A stretch of DNA of 64,000 nt from Aeromicrobium sp. Root236. Its GTDB lineage: Bacteria; Actinomycetota; Actinomycetes; Propionibacteriales; Nocardioidaceae. Below, piece by piece: positions 45,968 through 54,164 of the stretch. Every line of letters begins with the position of its first letter. The stretch's first letter is position 1. A program made the position numbers and the translations under genes. Location of the stretch: the NCBI RefSeq assembly GCF_001428805.1, contig NZ_LMIS01000001.1, forward strand, positions 1,538,976 to 1,602,975. The letters are read 5' to 3'. Below the pieces are notes generated by a model. The model worked only from the letters and a program-made list of their open reading frames with translations, searched no databases and was not told the origin of the DNA.

Positions 45968-46933
45968 ATGAGTCCACGCATGACCAGCACGACCGACACC
46001 GACAACCGCCTGACCCCGAAGCGTTGGGGTCTCATGACTCTCGTGATCGGCGGTGTGCTCACCGCGATCGTGTCCGTGGCCGGGCTGTCCGCGGGGGCGT
46101 CCGAGTCCTCGGACACCCTCACCGCGAGCGCCGCGACCACGAAGGCCAAGGCAGCGGCGGTCGCCGCTGCTGCCACCACGAAGACGTCCGCCACCGCCAC
46201 GAGCACCAAGGCAACCGCGGCCGTCACCAAGCAGGTCATGATCGAGAACTACAAGTTCTCGCCCGCCGCACTGACCGTCGCCGTCGGCGACACCGTCAAG
46301 TGGACCAACATGGACACCGCGCCGCACACCGTCACGGTCACCAGCGGTCCGGTGAAGTTCAACTCCGGCAACCTCGCCAAGGGTGAGAGCTTCTCCTACA
46401 CGTTCAAGACGGCCGGTACGTACTCGTACTACTGCGCCGTGCACCCGGACATGACGGCCAAGGTGACGGTGACGGGTTCCAGCACGACCCCGACCCCGAC
46501 GCCGACGCCCACGAAGCCGACGCCGACGCCCACCGGGACGCCGACCCCCACACCGACGCCGACGATGCCGCCCATGGGTGGCGGAGATGACGTCTGCGCC
46601 GGCCTGGAGTCGACGATCAACGTGTTCCTGCAGCACCTCTACTCCGCGCACCTCGAGACGAGCCTCGGGCAGCAGGTCACCGACGCCCTGAACCTCGACC
46701 AGTACCTCAAGACCCACCTGGTCCTGGTCGAGAACATGCTCAAGCCCTTGCTGGGCGGCGTGCAGTCGACGCTGGACACGTTCCTGCAGCACGTCTATGC
46801 GGCGCACCTGGAGACGAGCCTCGGCCAGCAGGTGACCGACGCTCTCGCGATCGACCAGTACGTCAAGACGCACACCGTGCTCGTCGAGAACATGATCAAG
46901 CCGCTCGTCGGTGAGGATCTGAGCTCCTGCTAG
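45968..46933 (+). CDS. Cupredoxin fused to duplicated His-rich repeat domain (type B)
   Basis: 321 aa. Membrane helix/signal at ~20-40; cupredoxin domain ~88-169 with type-1 copper ligands His120 (APHTV), Cys156, His159 and Met162 (YYCAVHPDM); a PT-repeat linker (173-200) with MPPMGGGDD; then the repeat domain Cys210-Cys321, nearly identical in sequence to that of the previous protein. The fusion places the unknown domain next to a copper site. AGAAGGAG precedes the ATG. Confidence 0.88.
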   Translation: MSPRMTSTTDTDNRLTPKRWGLMTLVIGGVLTAIVSVAGLSAGASESSDTLTASAATTKAKAAAVAAAATTKTSATATSTKATAAVTKQVMIENYKFSPAALTVAVGDTVKWTNMDTAPHTVTVTSGPVKFNSGNLAKGESFSYTFKTAGTYSYYCAVHPDMTAKVTVTGSSTTPTPTPTPTKPTPTPTGTPTPTPTPTMPPMGGGDDVCAGLESTINVFLQHLYSAHLETSLGQQVTDALNLDQYLKTHLVLVENMLKPLLGGVQSTLDTFLQHVYAAHLETSLGQQVTDALAIDQYVKTHTVLVENMIKPLVGEDLSSC

Positions 46934-46946
46934 GAGCGAGACAGAT

Positions 46947-46985
46947 GTGGTGGTCCGGCCGAGTCGCAACCGGCCGGACCACCAC
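46947..46985 (+). terminator. Strong hairpin after the cupredoxin-repeat gene
   Basis: Perfect 15-bp stem (GTGGTGGTCCGGCCG at 46947-46961, complement at 46971-46985) with a 9-base loop AGTCGCAAC. It lies 14 bases after the stop and 45 before the next start. Could end or weaken read-through into the last two genes of the set. Confidence 0.65.
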
Positions 46986-47029
46986 GCCACCCAGTATGAC
47001 CGGCCCCACCACCCACGGAAGGACATTCC

Positions 47030-47680
47030 ATGTCGTCTCCCCTTTCCACCACCTCCCGGAAGGGTCCGCGGGTCCTGCTCGCCAGCCTCCTCGCCGCCCT
47101 CGCCGTCATGGTGTGGCCGGCCTCCGAGGCCTCGGCGGCGACACACCAGATCACGATCAAGAGCTATGCGTACGGATCCGGCTCCATGAGCATCACGCAG
47201 GGTGACACCGTCACGTGGACCAACCAGGACAGCGTCCCGCACGACGTCGTCGTCACCAGCGGACCCGTGAAGTTCCGGTCGCCGATGCTCACCAAGGGCA
47301 AGAGCTGGAGCTACACGTTCACCCAGGCCGGCGCCTACTCCTACACCTGCAGCGTCCATCCCGACATGCACGCCACGATCTCGGCCAAGGCCAAGGCGGT
47401 CGCACCCGCACCCGCGGCGACGACACCGGCCGCCGTTGCACCGACGGCACCCGCCACCACCGACCCGAAGACGGCCACCACGACCCCCGCACCGGCAGCG
47501 ACGCAGGCTCCGGCGCCCAGCACGGCGTACGTCGCGACGACGGCCGAGGACGACAACCCGTCGCTGGACCCGCTGCTCCTCTTGCTCGGCCTTTCGACAG
47601 CGATCGTCGTGTTCTGCCTGCTCCTGATGGCCTCCCGCCCGCACGCTGCGACCCCTGAAGGAGCCCCCGATGGCGACTGA
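47030..47680 (+). CDS. Membrane-anchored cupredoxin (plastocyanin-like)
   Basis: 216 aa. Signal peptide ending SEASA; cupredoxin ~38-120 with ligands His71 (VPHDV), Cys107, His110 and Met113 (YTCSVHPDM); Ala/Thr/Pro linker; C-terminal transmembrane helix ~181-201 and a short cytoplasmic tail. Holds copper or transfers electrons at the outer face of the membrane. GGAAGGAC precedes the ATG. Its stop overlaps the next start by 11 bases. Confidence 0.92.
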   Translation: MSSPLSTTSRKGPRVLLASLLAALAVMVWPASEASAATHQITIKSYAYGSGSMSITQGDTVTWTNQDSVPHDVVVTSGPVKFRSPMLTKGKSWSYTFTQAGAYSYTCSVHPDMHATISAKAKAVAPAPAATTPAAVAPTAPATTDPKTATTTPAPAATQAPAPSTAYVATTAEDDNPSLDPLLLLLGLSTAIVVFCLLLMASRPHAATPEGAPDGD

Positions 47681-49085
47681 CACCCTGGCGCCCGTCCGCA
47701 GCAAGGACAAGGAGCGCAAGCCCGGCGGTGGCCTGTTCCGCGCGTTCTGGCGCTGGCACTTCTACGCCGCGTTCATCGTCGCCCCGATCCTGCTGGTGCT
47801 GGCGTCGACCGGCCTCATCTATTTGCTGCGGTTCCAGATCGAGCCCCTGATGCACGCCGACGTCATGAAGGTCGAGCAACCGGCCGGCGTGACGAAGCAG
47901 GTGCCGTACGAGGACCAGCGCGCCGCGGTCGCCAAGGCGTACCCGAAGGCCACGATCGCATCGATGACCGAGCCCAAGGGCAAGGACCGCTCGACCGACT
48001 TCTACCTCAGCCTTCCCGACGGCTCGAGCCGCGACGCGTACGTCGACCCGTGGACCGGCGAAGTGCTCGGCGAGCTCAACCCCGACACCACGCTGAGCGG
48101 GCTGGCCGTCCGGCTGCACACCAACATGATGCTCGGCTCCACGGGCGACGTCCTGATGGAGCTGGGCGCATGCTGGGCGATCGTGATGGCGCTGACCGGC
48201 TACTACCTGTTCATCCGGGGCCGAGCCGCGAGGCTGCGACGCAAGCTCACCGGTGCGGCGGGATCGGCGATGCGGAGCCGGCACGCCGTCATCGGGTCGG
48301 TCGTCGGCGCGAGCCTGCTGATCCTGCTGATCTCGGGGCTCCCGTGGACCGCGTTCTGGGGCAAGCATGCGCAGACGATGGCGACCGACCACAGCAGCTC
48401 GATGTGGGGCAGCGACCCGGGCGGCGTGTCCAAGAAGGGGTCCACCCTCGACGAGTCGCTGCCGCACAGCCACGCCCACGAGATCCCCTGGGCTCAGGGC
48501 GACTCGAAGGTCCCGCAGTCGGGCAAGCCCGGCAAGGAGGTCTCGATCGCCAACATCGACACCGCCGTCGCCGTCGCTGACCGGGCGGGGTTGCACCACC
48601 CGCTCACCATCGCGCTGCCCGCCGACGACATGGGCGTCTTCTCCGCCATCAGCTACGCGTTCCACGACCCGTCGCGCGAGAAGACCGTGCACATCGACCA
48701 GTACGGCGGACAGGTCGTCGGCACGTACGGCTTCGCCGACTATCCCGCGCTCGCGAAGATCGTCTCGCAGGGAATCGGCCTGCACGAGGGTCGCAGCTTC
48801 GGCCCGGTCAGCTTCTGGGCCGCTGCCTTGTCGTGCCTCATGGTGATCTTCATGTGTGTCTCGGGACCGATGATGTGGTGGCGCCGGCGGCCCAAGAGCG
48901 CCGGCTCCGTCGCAGCGCCTCGCGGACGGATGCCGTTGCGCAGCAGCCCGCTGCTCGCGGTGGCGATCGTCGCGCTCGGCGTGTTCCTGCCGTTCTTCGG
49001 CATCACGCTGCTGATCGCGCTGCTGGTCGACCAGATGATCCTGCGCCGCATCCCACGACTGCAGACCTGGTTCAACGTGGTCTAG
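47670..49085 (+). CDS. PepSY-domain membrane protein
   Basis: 471 aa. PepSY_TM architecture: helix FYAAFIVAPILLVLASTGLI, external PepSY domain, two further helices, a His-rich external loop (SSSMWGSD ... LPHSHAHEIPW), second PepSY-like part and terminal helices. Relatives are flavin- or haem-linked iron/copper reductases and are common next to metal uptake genes, so a metal-reductase role is plausible here. Its stop shares CTAG with efeB. Confidence 0.88.
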   Translation: MATDTLAPVRSKDKERKPGGGLFRAFWRWHFYAAFIVAPILLVLASTGLIYLLRFQIEPLMHADVMKVEQPAGVTKQVPYEDQRAAVAKAYPKATIASMTEPKGKDRSTDFYLSLPDGSSRDAYVDPWTGEVLGELNPDTTLSGLAVRLHTNMMLGSTGDVLMELGACWAIVMALTGYYLFIRGRAARLRRKLTGAAGSAMRSRHAVIGSVVGASLLILLISGLPWTAFWGKHAQTMATDHSSSMWGSDPGGVSKKGSTLDESLPHSHAHEIPWAQGDSKVPQSGKPGKEVSIANIDTAVAVADRAGLHHPLTIALPADDMGVFSAISYAFHDPSREKTVHIDQYGGQVVGTYGFADYPALAKIVSQGIGLHEGRSFGPVSFWAAALSCLMVIFMCVSGPMMWWRRRPKSAGSVAAPRGRMPLRSSPLLAVAIVALGVFLPFFGITLLIALLVDQMILRRIPRLQTWFNVV

Positions 49086-50374
49086 GCAAAGAGCCCTTCG
49101 CCCCAGTAGCCCTTGCGGCCGACGCCGGGCGGGCAGGCGAACAGGCCCGAGCCGACGTGGACGATGTACTCGTTGAGCAGGTCGTTCTGCGATCCGGCGA
49201 GGGAGTGCTGGACCTGGACGAACTGCTTCTCCGGGTCGCGCTGGTAGGCGATGAAGAACAGCCCGGCCGACAGCTGCCCCAGGCCGTCCGAGCCGTCGAC
49301 GAAGTTGTAGCCGCGACGCAGGAGCTTCGCACCCTTGTTGAAGTCGGGGTGCGCCAGGCGTACGTGCGACTTCATGTCGATGACCGGCGCGCCACGATCG
49401 TTCTTCTTCTTGAAGTCGATCTTGGCGAACTCGTCGCCACCGGACAGCGGCCCGCCGGACCCCTTGGCCCGGCCGATGATGTTCTCCTGGCCCTCGAGCG
49501 GCTCGCGGTCCCAGATCTCGATGCGCATGTTGATCTTGCGGCTGACGAGGTAGGAGCCGCCGACCAGCCAGTCGGGCCCGTCCTCCTTGGGCACCCAGAC
49601 GAAGTCCTCGACGTCCTTATTGTCCTCGACCTTGATGTTGGCCGTGCCGTCCTTGAAGCCCAGCATGTTGCGGGCGGTGACCTGCGCGGACGAGGTCGAG
49701 GACGTGCGCCCGAAGCCCATCTGCGAGTAGCGCACCGAGGCCCGGCCGAACGCGATGCGTACGAGGTTGCGGACCGCGTGCACCGCGACCTGCGGGTCGT
49801 TGGCACAGGCCTGGATCGCGAGGTCGCCGTCGCACAGCGCCGGGTCGAGGTCGTCGCCCGAGAACGCCGGCAGGTCCTTGAGCCGCTCGGGCAGCTTGCC
49901 TTCGAGGCCGAACCGGGCCTTGCCCTTGGCATCGACGAACAGGCTGCGGCCGAAGCCCACCGTGATCGTCAGTCCCGAAGGCGGCAGGCCGAGCGCCTCA
50001 CCGGTGTCCTCCGGAGGGGCGAACGGCGAGCCCGACACCGCACCGAACTTCCCGACGTCGTTGCCCTGCGTCATCTGCCGCGACGCCTCGGTCCAGTCCT
50101 TGAGCAGCGAGATCAGGTCGACCCGCTCCTCGCTCGTCATGTCGAGCGTGACGAAGTAGAGCCGGTCCTGGGCCGGCGTGACGATGCCGGCCTGGTGGGC
50201 CCCTTCGAACGGGACGGGCTTGGCGTCGGGGTCGGGCACACCAGCTGTCGGCTCGTCGCTCTGGCGGCCCACGGCGTAACCACCGCCGGCACCGACCGCG
50301 AGCGCGCCGATCCCGGCCGCTCCGATCAGCTTGCGCCGGGAGAGGCCTGACGTGATCTCGTTCTGCTCGGACAT
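49082..50374 (-). CDS. efeB: Dye-decolourising haem peroxidase / deferrochelatase EfeB
   Basis: 430 aa. Twin-arginine signal SRRKLIGAAGIGALAVGAGG; Dyp-type GxxDG motif as GFKDGTANIK; the C-terminal LSAGLFFIAYQRDP and FVQVQH are family-typical. Exported folded with haem by Tat. It supports ferrous iron uptake with EfeO. Only 9 bases separate it from efeO; the permease gene efeU is absent from this locus. Confidence 0.93.
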   Translation of the reverse strand: MSEQNEITSGLSRRKLIGAAGIGALAVGAGGGYAVGRQSDEPTAGVPDPDAKPVPFEGAHQAGIVTPAQDRLYFVTLDMTSEERVDLISLLKDWTEASRQMTQGNDVGKFGAVSGSPFAPPEDTGEALGLPPSGLTITVGFGRSLFVDAKGKARFGLEGKLPERLKDLPAFSGDDLDPALCDGDLAIQACANDPQVAVHAVRNLVRIAFGRASVRYSQMGFGRTSSTSSAQVTARNMLGFKDGTANIKVEDNKDVEDFVWVPKEDGPDWLVGGSYLVSRKINMRIEIWDREPLEGQENIIGRAKGSGGPLSGGDEFAKIDFKKKNDRGAPVIDMKSHVRLAHPDFNKGAKLLRRGYNFVDGSDGLGQLSAGLFFIAYQRDPEKQFVQVQHSLAGSQNDLLNEYIVHVGSGLFACPPGVGRKGYWGEGLFA

Positions 50375-50383
50375 CAGTTCAGG

Positions 50384-51511
50384 CTACGCAGACTCGGCAA
50401 CCACGGCGGCGACGCGGCTGATCGGCTCGCTGACGGCGGCCACCAGGTCAGACAGGCGCTTGACCTGTGCCTTGGTGAGCTTGTCGTAGAACGTCCAGTC
50501 GCCGCTGTCGTCCTGGTACTGGTCGAGGTCGTCGTCGAGCGCCTTGAACTTGGCGTCGAGCTCCTTGACCAGGGCGGGGTCCTGCTTCTCCAGCACCGGG
50601 CGCAGCGCCGCGATGGCGGCCTCCGAGCCCTCGATGTTGGCCTTGAAGTCCCACAGGTCCGTGTGGCTGAACTCGTCCTCCTCGCCGGTGATCTTGCTCG
50701 TCGCGACCTCGTCGAGCAGGCCCTTGGAGCCCTGTGCCAGCTCGAGCGCCGTCAGCGGTGCGTCCTTGCCGAGCGCCACGATCTTCTTGACGTTGGCGAG
50801 CAGGTCGTCGGCGTACGGCGCCATGCCCTCGGTGTTGTTGTCGACCCAGAGCTGCTTCTCGATGCGGTGCCAGCCGGTGAAGTCGCGCTTCTCGGCCTTG
50901 GCGTCGGCCTCGCGGCCGTCGGTCAGCGGGTCGAGGTCGCCGAACTTCTCGGCGACCGGCTCGATGCGCTCCCAGTACGTACGGGCGATCGGGTAGAGTC
51001 GCTTGGCCTCCGTGACATCGCCCTCCTTGACCGCCGTGACGAACTCCTCGGTCTTGGCGATCAGCGCGACGGTCTGCGAGTTGACGTAGCGCTCGTACGA
51101 CGTCGCCGCGGCCTTGAGCTGCTGCGAGTCGGACAGCTTCTTGGCGGCCTCGCCGGTGACCGTGATCTTCTGACGAATGCCGTCGCCGACCATGCCCGGC
51201 TTGCAGGCGCCTTCGTACGTGCCCTTGGGCAGGTCGACGACGAGGTTGCGGGTCAGGCCGGGTCCGACGTTCTCGACCTCGCCCATGATGCGGTCACCGT
51301 CTGCGTAGACGTAGAACTCGGTGACCTTGCTGCCCTTGTTGGTGACCTTGAACGTCGACGGGCCGGCCTTGAGGTCGGTCTTCGAGACCTCGCACGTGGA
51401 GTCCGAGGCGCTGACCGTGAGGCCACCCGAAGAGGACTTGGGGTCGTCGGCACAGGCCGTCAGGCTCAGCGCGGCGATCGTCAGCACGCTGAGCGTGGCA
51501 AGAGGCTTCAT
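50384..51511 (-). CDS. efeO: Iron uptake lipoprotein EfeO (cupredoxin + M75 domains)
   Basis: 375 aa. Lipoprotein signal ending LSLTAC; a cupredoxin-like N-domain (residues ~35-130, CEVSKTDLKAGPSTFKVTNKG and a later Cys in EGACKPGM) and the M75/imelysin-like domain with the HxxE metal motif in TGWHRIEKQLW. EfeO binds Fe and Cu and feeds the EfeU channel. An IdeR/DtxR-like box sits 43 bases upstream. ATG 51511 follows AAGGAC with a long 12-base spacer. Confidence 0.94.
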   Translation of the reverse strand: MKPLATLSVLTIAALSLTACADDPKSSSGGLTVSASDSTCEVSKTDLKAGPSTFKVTNKGSKVTEFYVYADGDRIMGEVENVGPGLTRNLVVDLPKGTYEGACKPGMVGDGIRQKITVTGEAAKKLSDSQQLKAAATSYERYVNSQTVALIAKTEEFVTAVKEGDVTEAKRLYPIARTYWERIEPVAEKFGDLDPLTDGREADAKAEKRDFTGWHRIEKQLWVDNNTEGMAPYADDLLANVKKIVALGKDAPLTALELAQGSKGLLDEVATSKITGEEDEFSHTDLWDFKANIEGSEAAIAALRPVLEKQDPALVKELDAKFKALDDDLDQYQDDSGDWTFYDKLTKAQVKRLSDLVAAVSEPISRVAAVVAESA

Positions 51512-51553
51512 TGCAGGGAATGTCCTTCGGGGATGCGGGGCTCCACCTCGAAA

Positions 51554-51572
51554 TAAGGCTAGCCTCACCATG
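51554..51572. promoter_or_regulatory. IdeR/DtxR-like iron box for efeOB
   Basis: TAAGGCTAGCCTCACCATG matches the 19-bp consensus TTAGGTTAGCCTAACCTAA at 13 positions, including the central GG-TAGCCT-ACC core. Located 43-61 bases before the efeO ATG, where it can block the promoter when iron is plentiful. Confidence 0.78.
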
Positions 51573-51630
51573 CTAAGGCACCCCTGACCCGACCGGCCAG
51601 TGGCCCCGGGTGTGATCTGTTCGACGTCGC

Positions 51631-52437
51631 CTAGGCGATCGTGACCTCGTCGCCGACCGACACCTTGCCGGTCGCGAGCGGAATGATCCGGATGCCGAAC
51701 CAGGTCTTGCCGTCCCACTTGCGGTGCCGCGCGAGCGTACGGATCGGCTCCTTGCCGTGCGCCAGCGTCACCGGGTCGATCGTCGTCACCATGCAGCGGT
51801 CGCAGTGCTCACCGAACCGGTAGGGCACGTCGCCGATGTGGATGGCGCGCCAGTCGTCCTCGGCGAACGGCACCTCGGAGCCCTCGACGACGACGTTGGC
51901 GCGGAACCGCTGCATCGCCATGGCCTGCGGCTCCTGCTCCTCGGCGATCCACGCCTCGAGCTGCGCGAGCGACGACGTGGTCGTGAGCAGCAGCGGCCCG
52001 GTGTCGGCGAGGCTCAAGGGCTCGGCACCGAGCCCACCGTGCTCCTGCGAGATCGGCCGTCGCGCCGGGTCGTCCTGCCAGACGAGGCGTACGGGCTCGC
52101 CGAGCAGTCCGCTGAGCCACGCCGCGGCGGGTTCGCCGGCGTCCACCATCGTGCTGAGCCGGGTGACGTTGACCGGGACCTCCGGACCGCCGACGGGGAC
52201 CGGCACGACGAGCGGTGGCCGGTCCGGGCCCGTGAGCGTGATCGCGCCCGACTCATCTGGGGTGGCCGTCACGGTGAGCAGCCGGTCGTGCGTCGTCGCG
52301 TTGAGCCGGACCCCGTGCGGATCGACCACGGCCCAGCGCCGGTCGTCGCGCAGCCCGGCGAGCTCCACCGCTGCCGACGTGAGGTCGACCGGCGCGGTGG
52401 CCTTGACCGGATAGACGTGGACCGACCGGACCCGCAT
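51631..52437 (-). CDS. MOSC domain protein
   Basis: 268 aa. MOSC_N beta barrel at the start (VRSVHVYPVKATAPV...LRDDRRWAVVD) and MOSC domain after ~120, with the conserved Cys in GEHCDRCMVTTIDP that may take sulfur or bind molybdenum cofactor. Likely a molybdenum-cofactor enzyme of the YcbX/mARC type. ATG overlaps the GNAT stop. Confidence 0.88.
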   Translation of the reverse strand: MRVRSVHVYPVKATAPVDLTSAAVELAGLRDDRRWAVVDPHGVRLNATTHDRLLTVTATPDESGAITLTGPDRPPLVVPVPVGGPEVPVNVTRLSTMVDAGEPAAAWLSGLLGEPVRLVWQDDPARRPISQEHGGLGAEPLSLADTGPLLLTTTSSLAQLEAWIAEEQEPQAMAMQRFRANVVVEGSEVPFAEDDWRAIHIGDVPYRFGEHCDRCMVTTIDPVTLAHGKEPIRTLARHRKWDGKTWFGIRIIPLATGKVSVGDEVTIA

Positions 52438-52895
52438 CACAGGAGCTTCTCGAAGCACAGCGAGTAGGTGACGTCCTCGTACGGCGGATAGACCGGGATC
52501 GGGGTGTAGCCGTGACGGTCGTAGAACTTCAGGGCCGCGTGCTGCCGGTCGCCCGTGTGGATGATCACCCGTCGCGCGCCCTGGTCGCGGGCCACGTCCT
52601 CCATCGCTGCGAGCAGCTGGTCGGCGATGCCCGATCCGCGGCGGGCCGGCACGACGTACATGCGCTTGATCTCGAGCTCGCCGTCGAGCGCGCGAAGGCA
52701 GGCGTGGCCGACGGGGCCGTCCTCGTCGTACGCCACGACGGTCGCGACGACGGATGCTGGATCCATGCCCTCCGAGCTGAACCGGTTCACCGACGACGGG
52801 TCTGATGCGTAGAGCTGGTCGCCGTACGCCACGTGCTCCTCACGCAGCGCCACGGCATCAGGGTGCTCGAACGGCACTCTCTCGAGAGTCGTCAT
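52437..52895 (-). CDS. GNAT family N-acetyltransferase
   Basis: 152 aa. GNAT motif A is IKRMYVVPARRGSGIADQLL, motif B HAALKFYDRHGYTPIP. Substrate unknown. Starts two bases past the guaB3 stop on the same strand, and its stop is coupled to the MOSC gene start, so the order guaB3-GNAT-MOSC may form one message. Confidence 0.88.
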   Translation of the reverse strand: MTTLERVPFEHPDAVALREEHVAYGDQLYASDPSSVNRFSSEGMDPASVVATVVAYDEDGPVGHACLRALDGELEIKRMYVVPARRGSGIADQLLAAMEDVARDQGARRVIIHTGDRQHAALKFYDRHGYTPIPVYPPYEDVTYSLCFEKLL

Positions 52896-52897
52896 GG

Positions 52898-54004
52898 TCA
52901 GCCGACGACGACCTCGACCCGCTGGAACTCCTTGAGGTCGGTGTAGCCCGTCGTCGCCATGGCTCGGCGCAGTGCGCCGATGAGATTCATCGTGCCGTCG
53001 GGGACCGACGAGGGACCGAACAGCACCGACTCCAGGTCACCCACCGTGCCCATCTCGACGCGGGCGCCGCGCGGCAGGTCGGGGTGCCAGGCCTCGGCGC
53101 CCCAGTGGAACCCACGACCGGGCGCCTCGACGGCGCGCGCGAACGGTGACCCGATCATCACGGCGTCGGCGCCACAGGCGATGGCCTTGGCGATGTCGCC
53201 GCTGCGCCCGATCGAGCCGTCGGCGATGACGTGCACGTAGCGGCCACCGGACTCGTCGAGGTAGTCACGACGAGCCGCCGCGACGTCCGCGACGGCTGAC
53301 GCCATCGGGACCGCCACACCCAGCACGCTGCGGGTCGTGTGTGCCGCGCCGCCGCCGAAGCCGACGAGCACGCCTGCCGCGCCGGTGCGCATGAGGTGCA
53401 GCGCGGCCTGATAGGTCGCACAGCCACCGACGATGACCGGCACGTCGAGCTCGTAGATGAACTCCTTGAGGTTGAGCGGCTCGGTCTGGCCCGAGACGTG
53501 CTCGGCCGACACCGTGGTGCCGCGGATCACGAACAGGTCGACCCCGGCATCGACGACGACGTCGGCGAACTGCTTGGTCCTCTGGGGCGACAGCGCTCCG
53601 GCGACCGTGACGCCCGACTCGCGCATCTGGTGCAGGCGGGCGGTGATGAGCTCGGCCTTGATCGGCTCGGCGTAGATCTCCTGGAGCCGCTTGGTCGCGA
53701 GCGGGCCGTCGATGCCGGCGACCTCCTCGAGCAGCTTCTCGGGGTCCTCGTAGCGGGTCCACAGTCCCTCGAGGTCGAGCACGCCGAGGCCGCCGTGCTT
53801 GCCGAGGGCGATCGCCGTGTCAGGACTCATGACCGAGTCCATGGGCGCGGCGATGACGGGCAGCTCGAAGCGGTAGGCGTCGATCTGCCACGCCGTCGAG
53901 ACCTCCTCGGGGTCGCGCGTACGCCGGCTCGGGACGATCGCGATGTCGTCGAAGGAGTACGCACGCCGGCCGCGCTTCGCCGTGCCGATCTCGATGTCTG
54001 CCAT
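52898..54004 (-). CDS. guaB3: GuaB3-family IMP dehydrogenase-related protein
   Basis: 368 aa TIM barrel without CBS domains. The loop where IMPDH has its catalytic Cys (GPGSICTT) reads LVGFGGGAAHTTR, so it lacks the Cys and cannot be an ordinary IMPDH. Other parts align: DIAIVPSRRTRDPEEV, PVIAAPMDSVMSPDTA. Some GuaB3 proteins have GMP-reductase-like activity; the role here is unproven. Position near guaB and a ChoD-like gene matches mycobacteria. Confidence 0.93.
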   Translation of the reverse strand: MADIEIGTAKRGRRAYSFDDIAIVPSRRTRDPEEVSTAWQIDAYRFELPVIAAPMDSVMSPDTAIALGKHGGLGVLDLEGLWTRYEDPEKLLEEVAGIDGPLATKRLQEIYAEPIKAELITARLHQMRESGVTVAGALSPQRTKQFADVVVDAGVDLFVIRGTTVSAEHVSGQTEPLNLKEFIYELDVPVIVGGCATYQAALHLMRTGAAGVLVGFGGGAAHTTRSVLGVAVPMASAVADVAAARRDYLDESGGRYVHVIADGSIGRSGDIAKAIACGADAVMIGSPFARAVEAPGRGFHWGAEAWHPDLPRGARVEMGTVGDLESVLFGPSSVPDGTMNLIGALRRAMATTGYTDLKEFQRVEVVVG

Positions 54005-54164
54005 GCGTACAGCCTAGTGCGACGGCGAGACCCGTCCGACGTTGCCGCGTTCCTACCACCTAGACGATCCGGCAGCCGCCGCGCTAGCTAGCCACGTTGC
54101 CATTTTCATTCCGGATTTCCTCTTCGCGACTCGAAAACTGTGCTGGACCGATAGGTTCCGAGAC

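Noticed and set aside
46485-46570. Short-period repeat resembling a minisatellite
   Set aside because: It is the Pro-Thr linker of the cupredoxin-repeat protein, in frame throughout.
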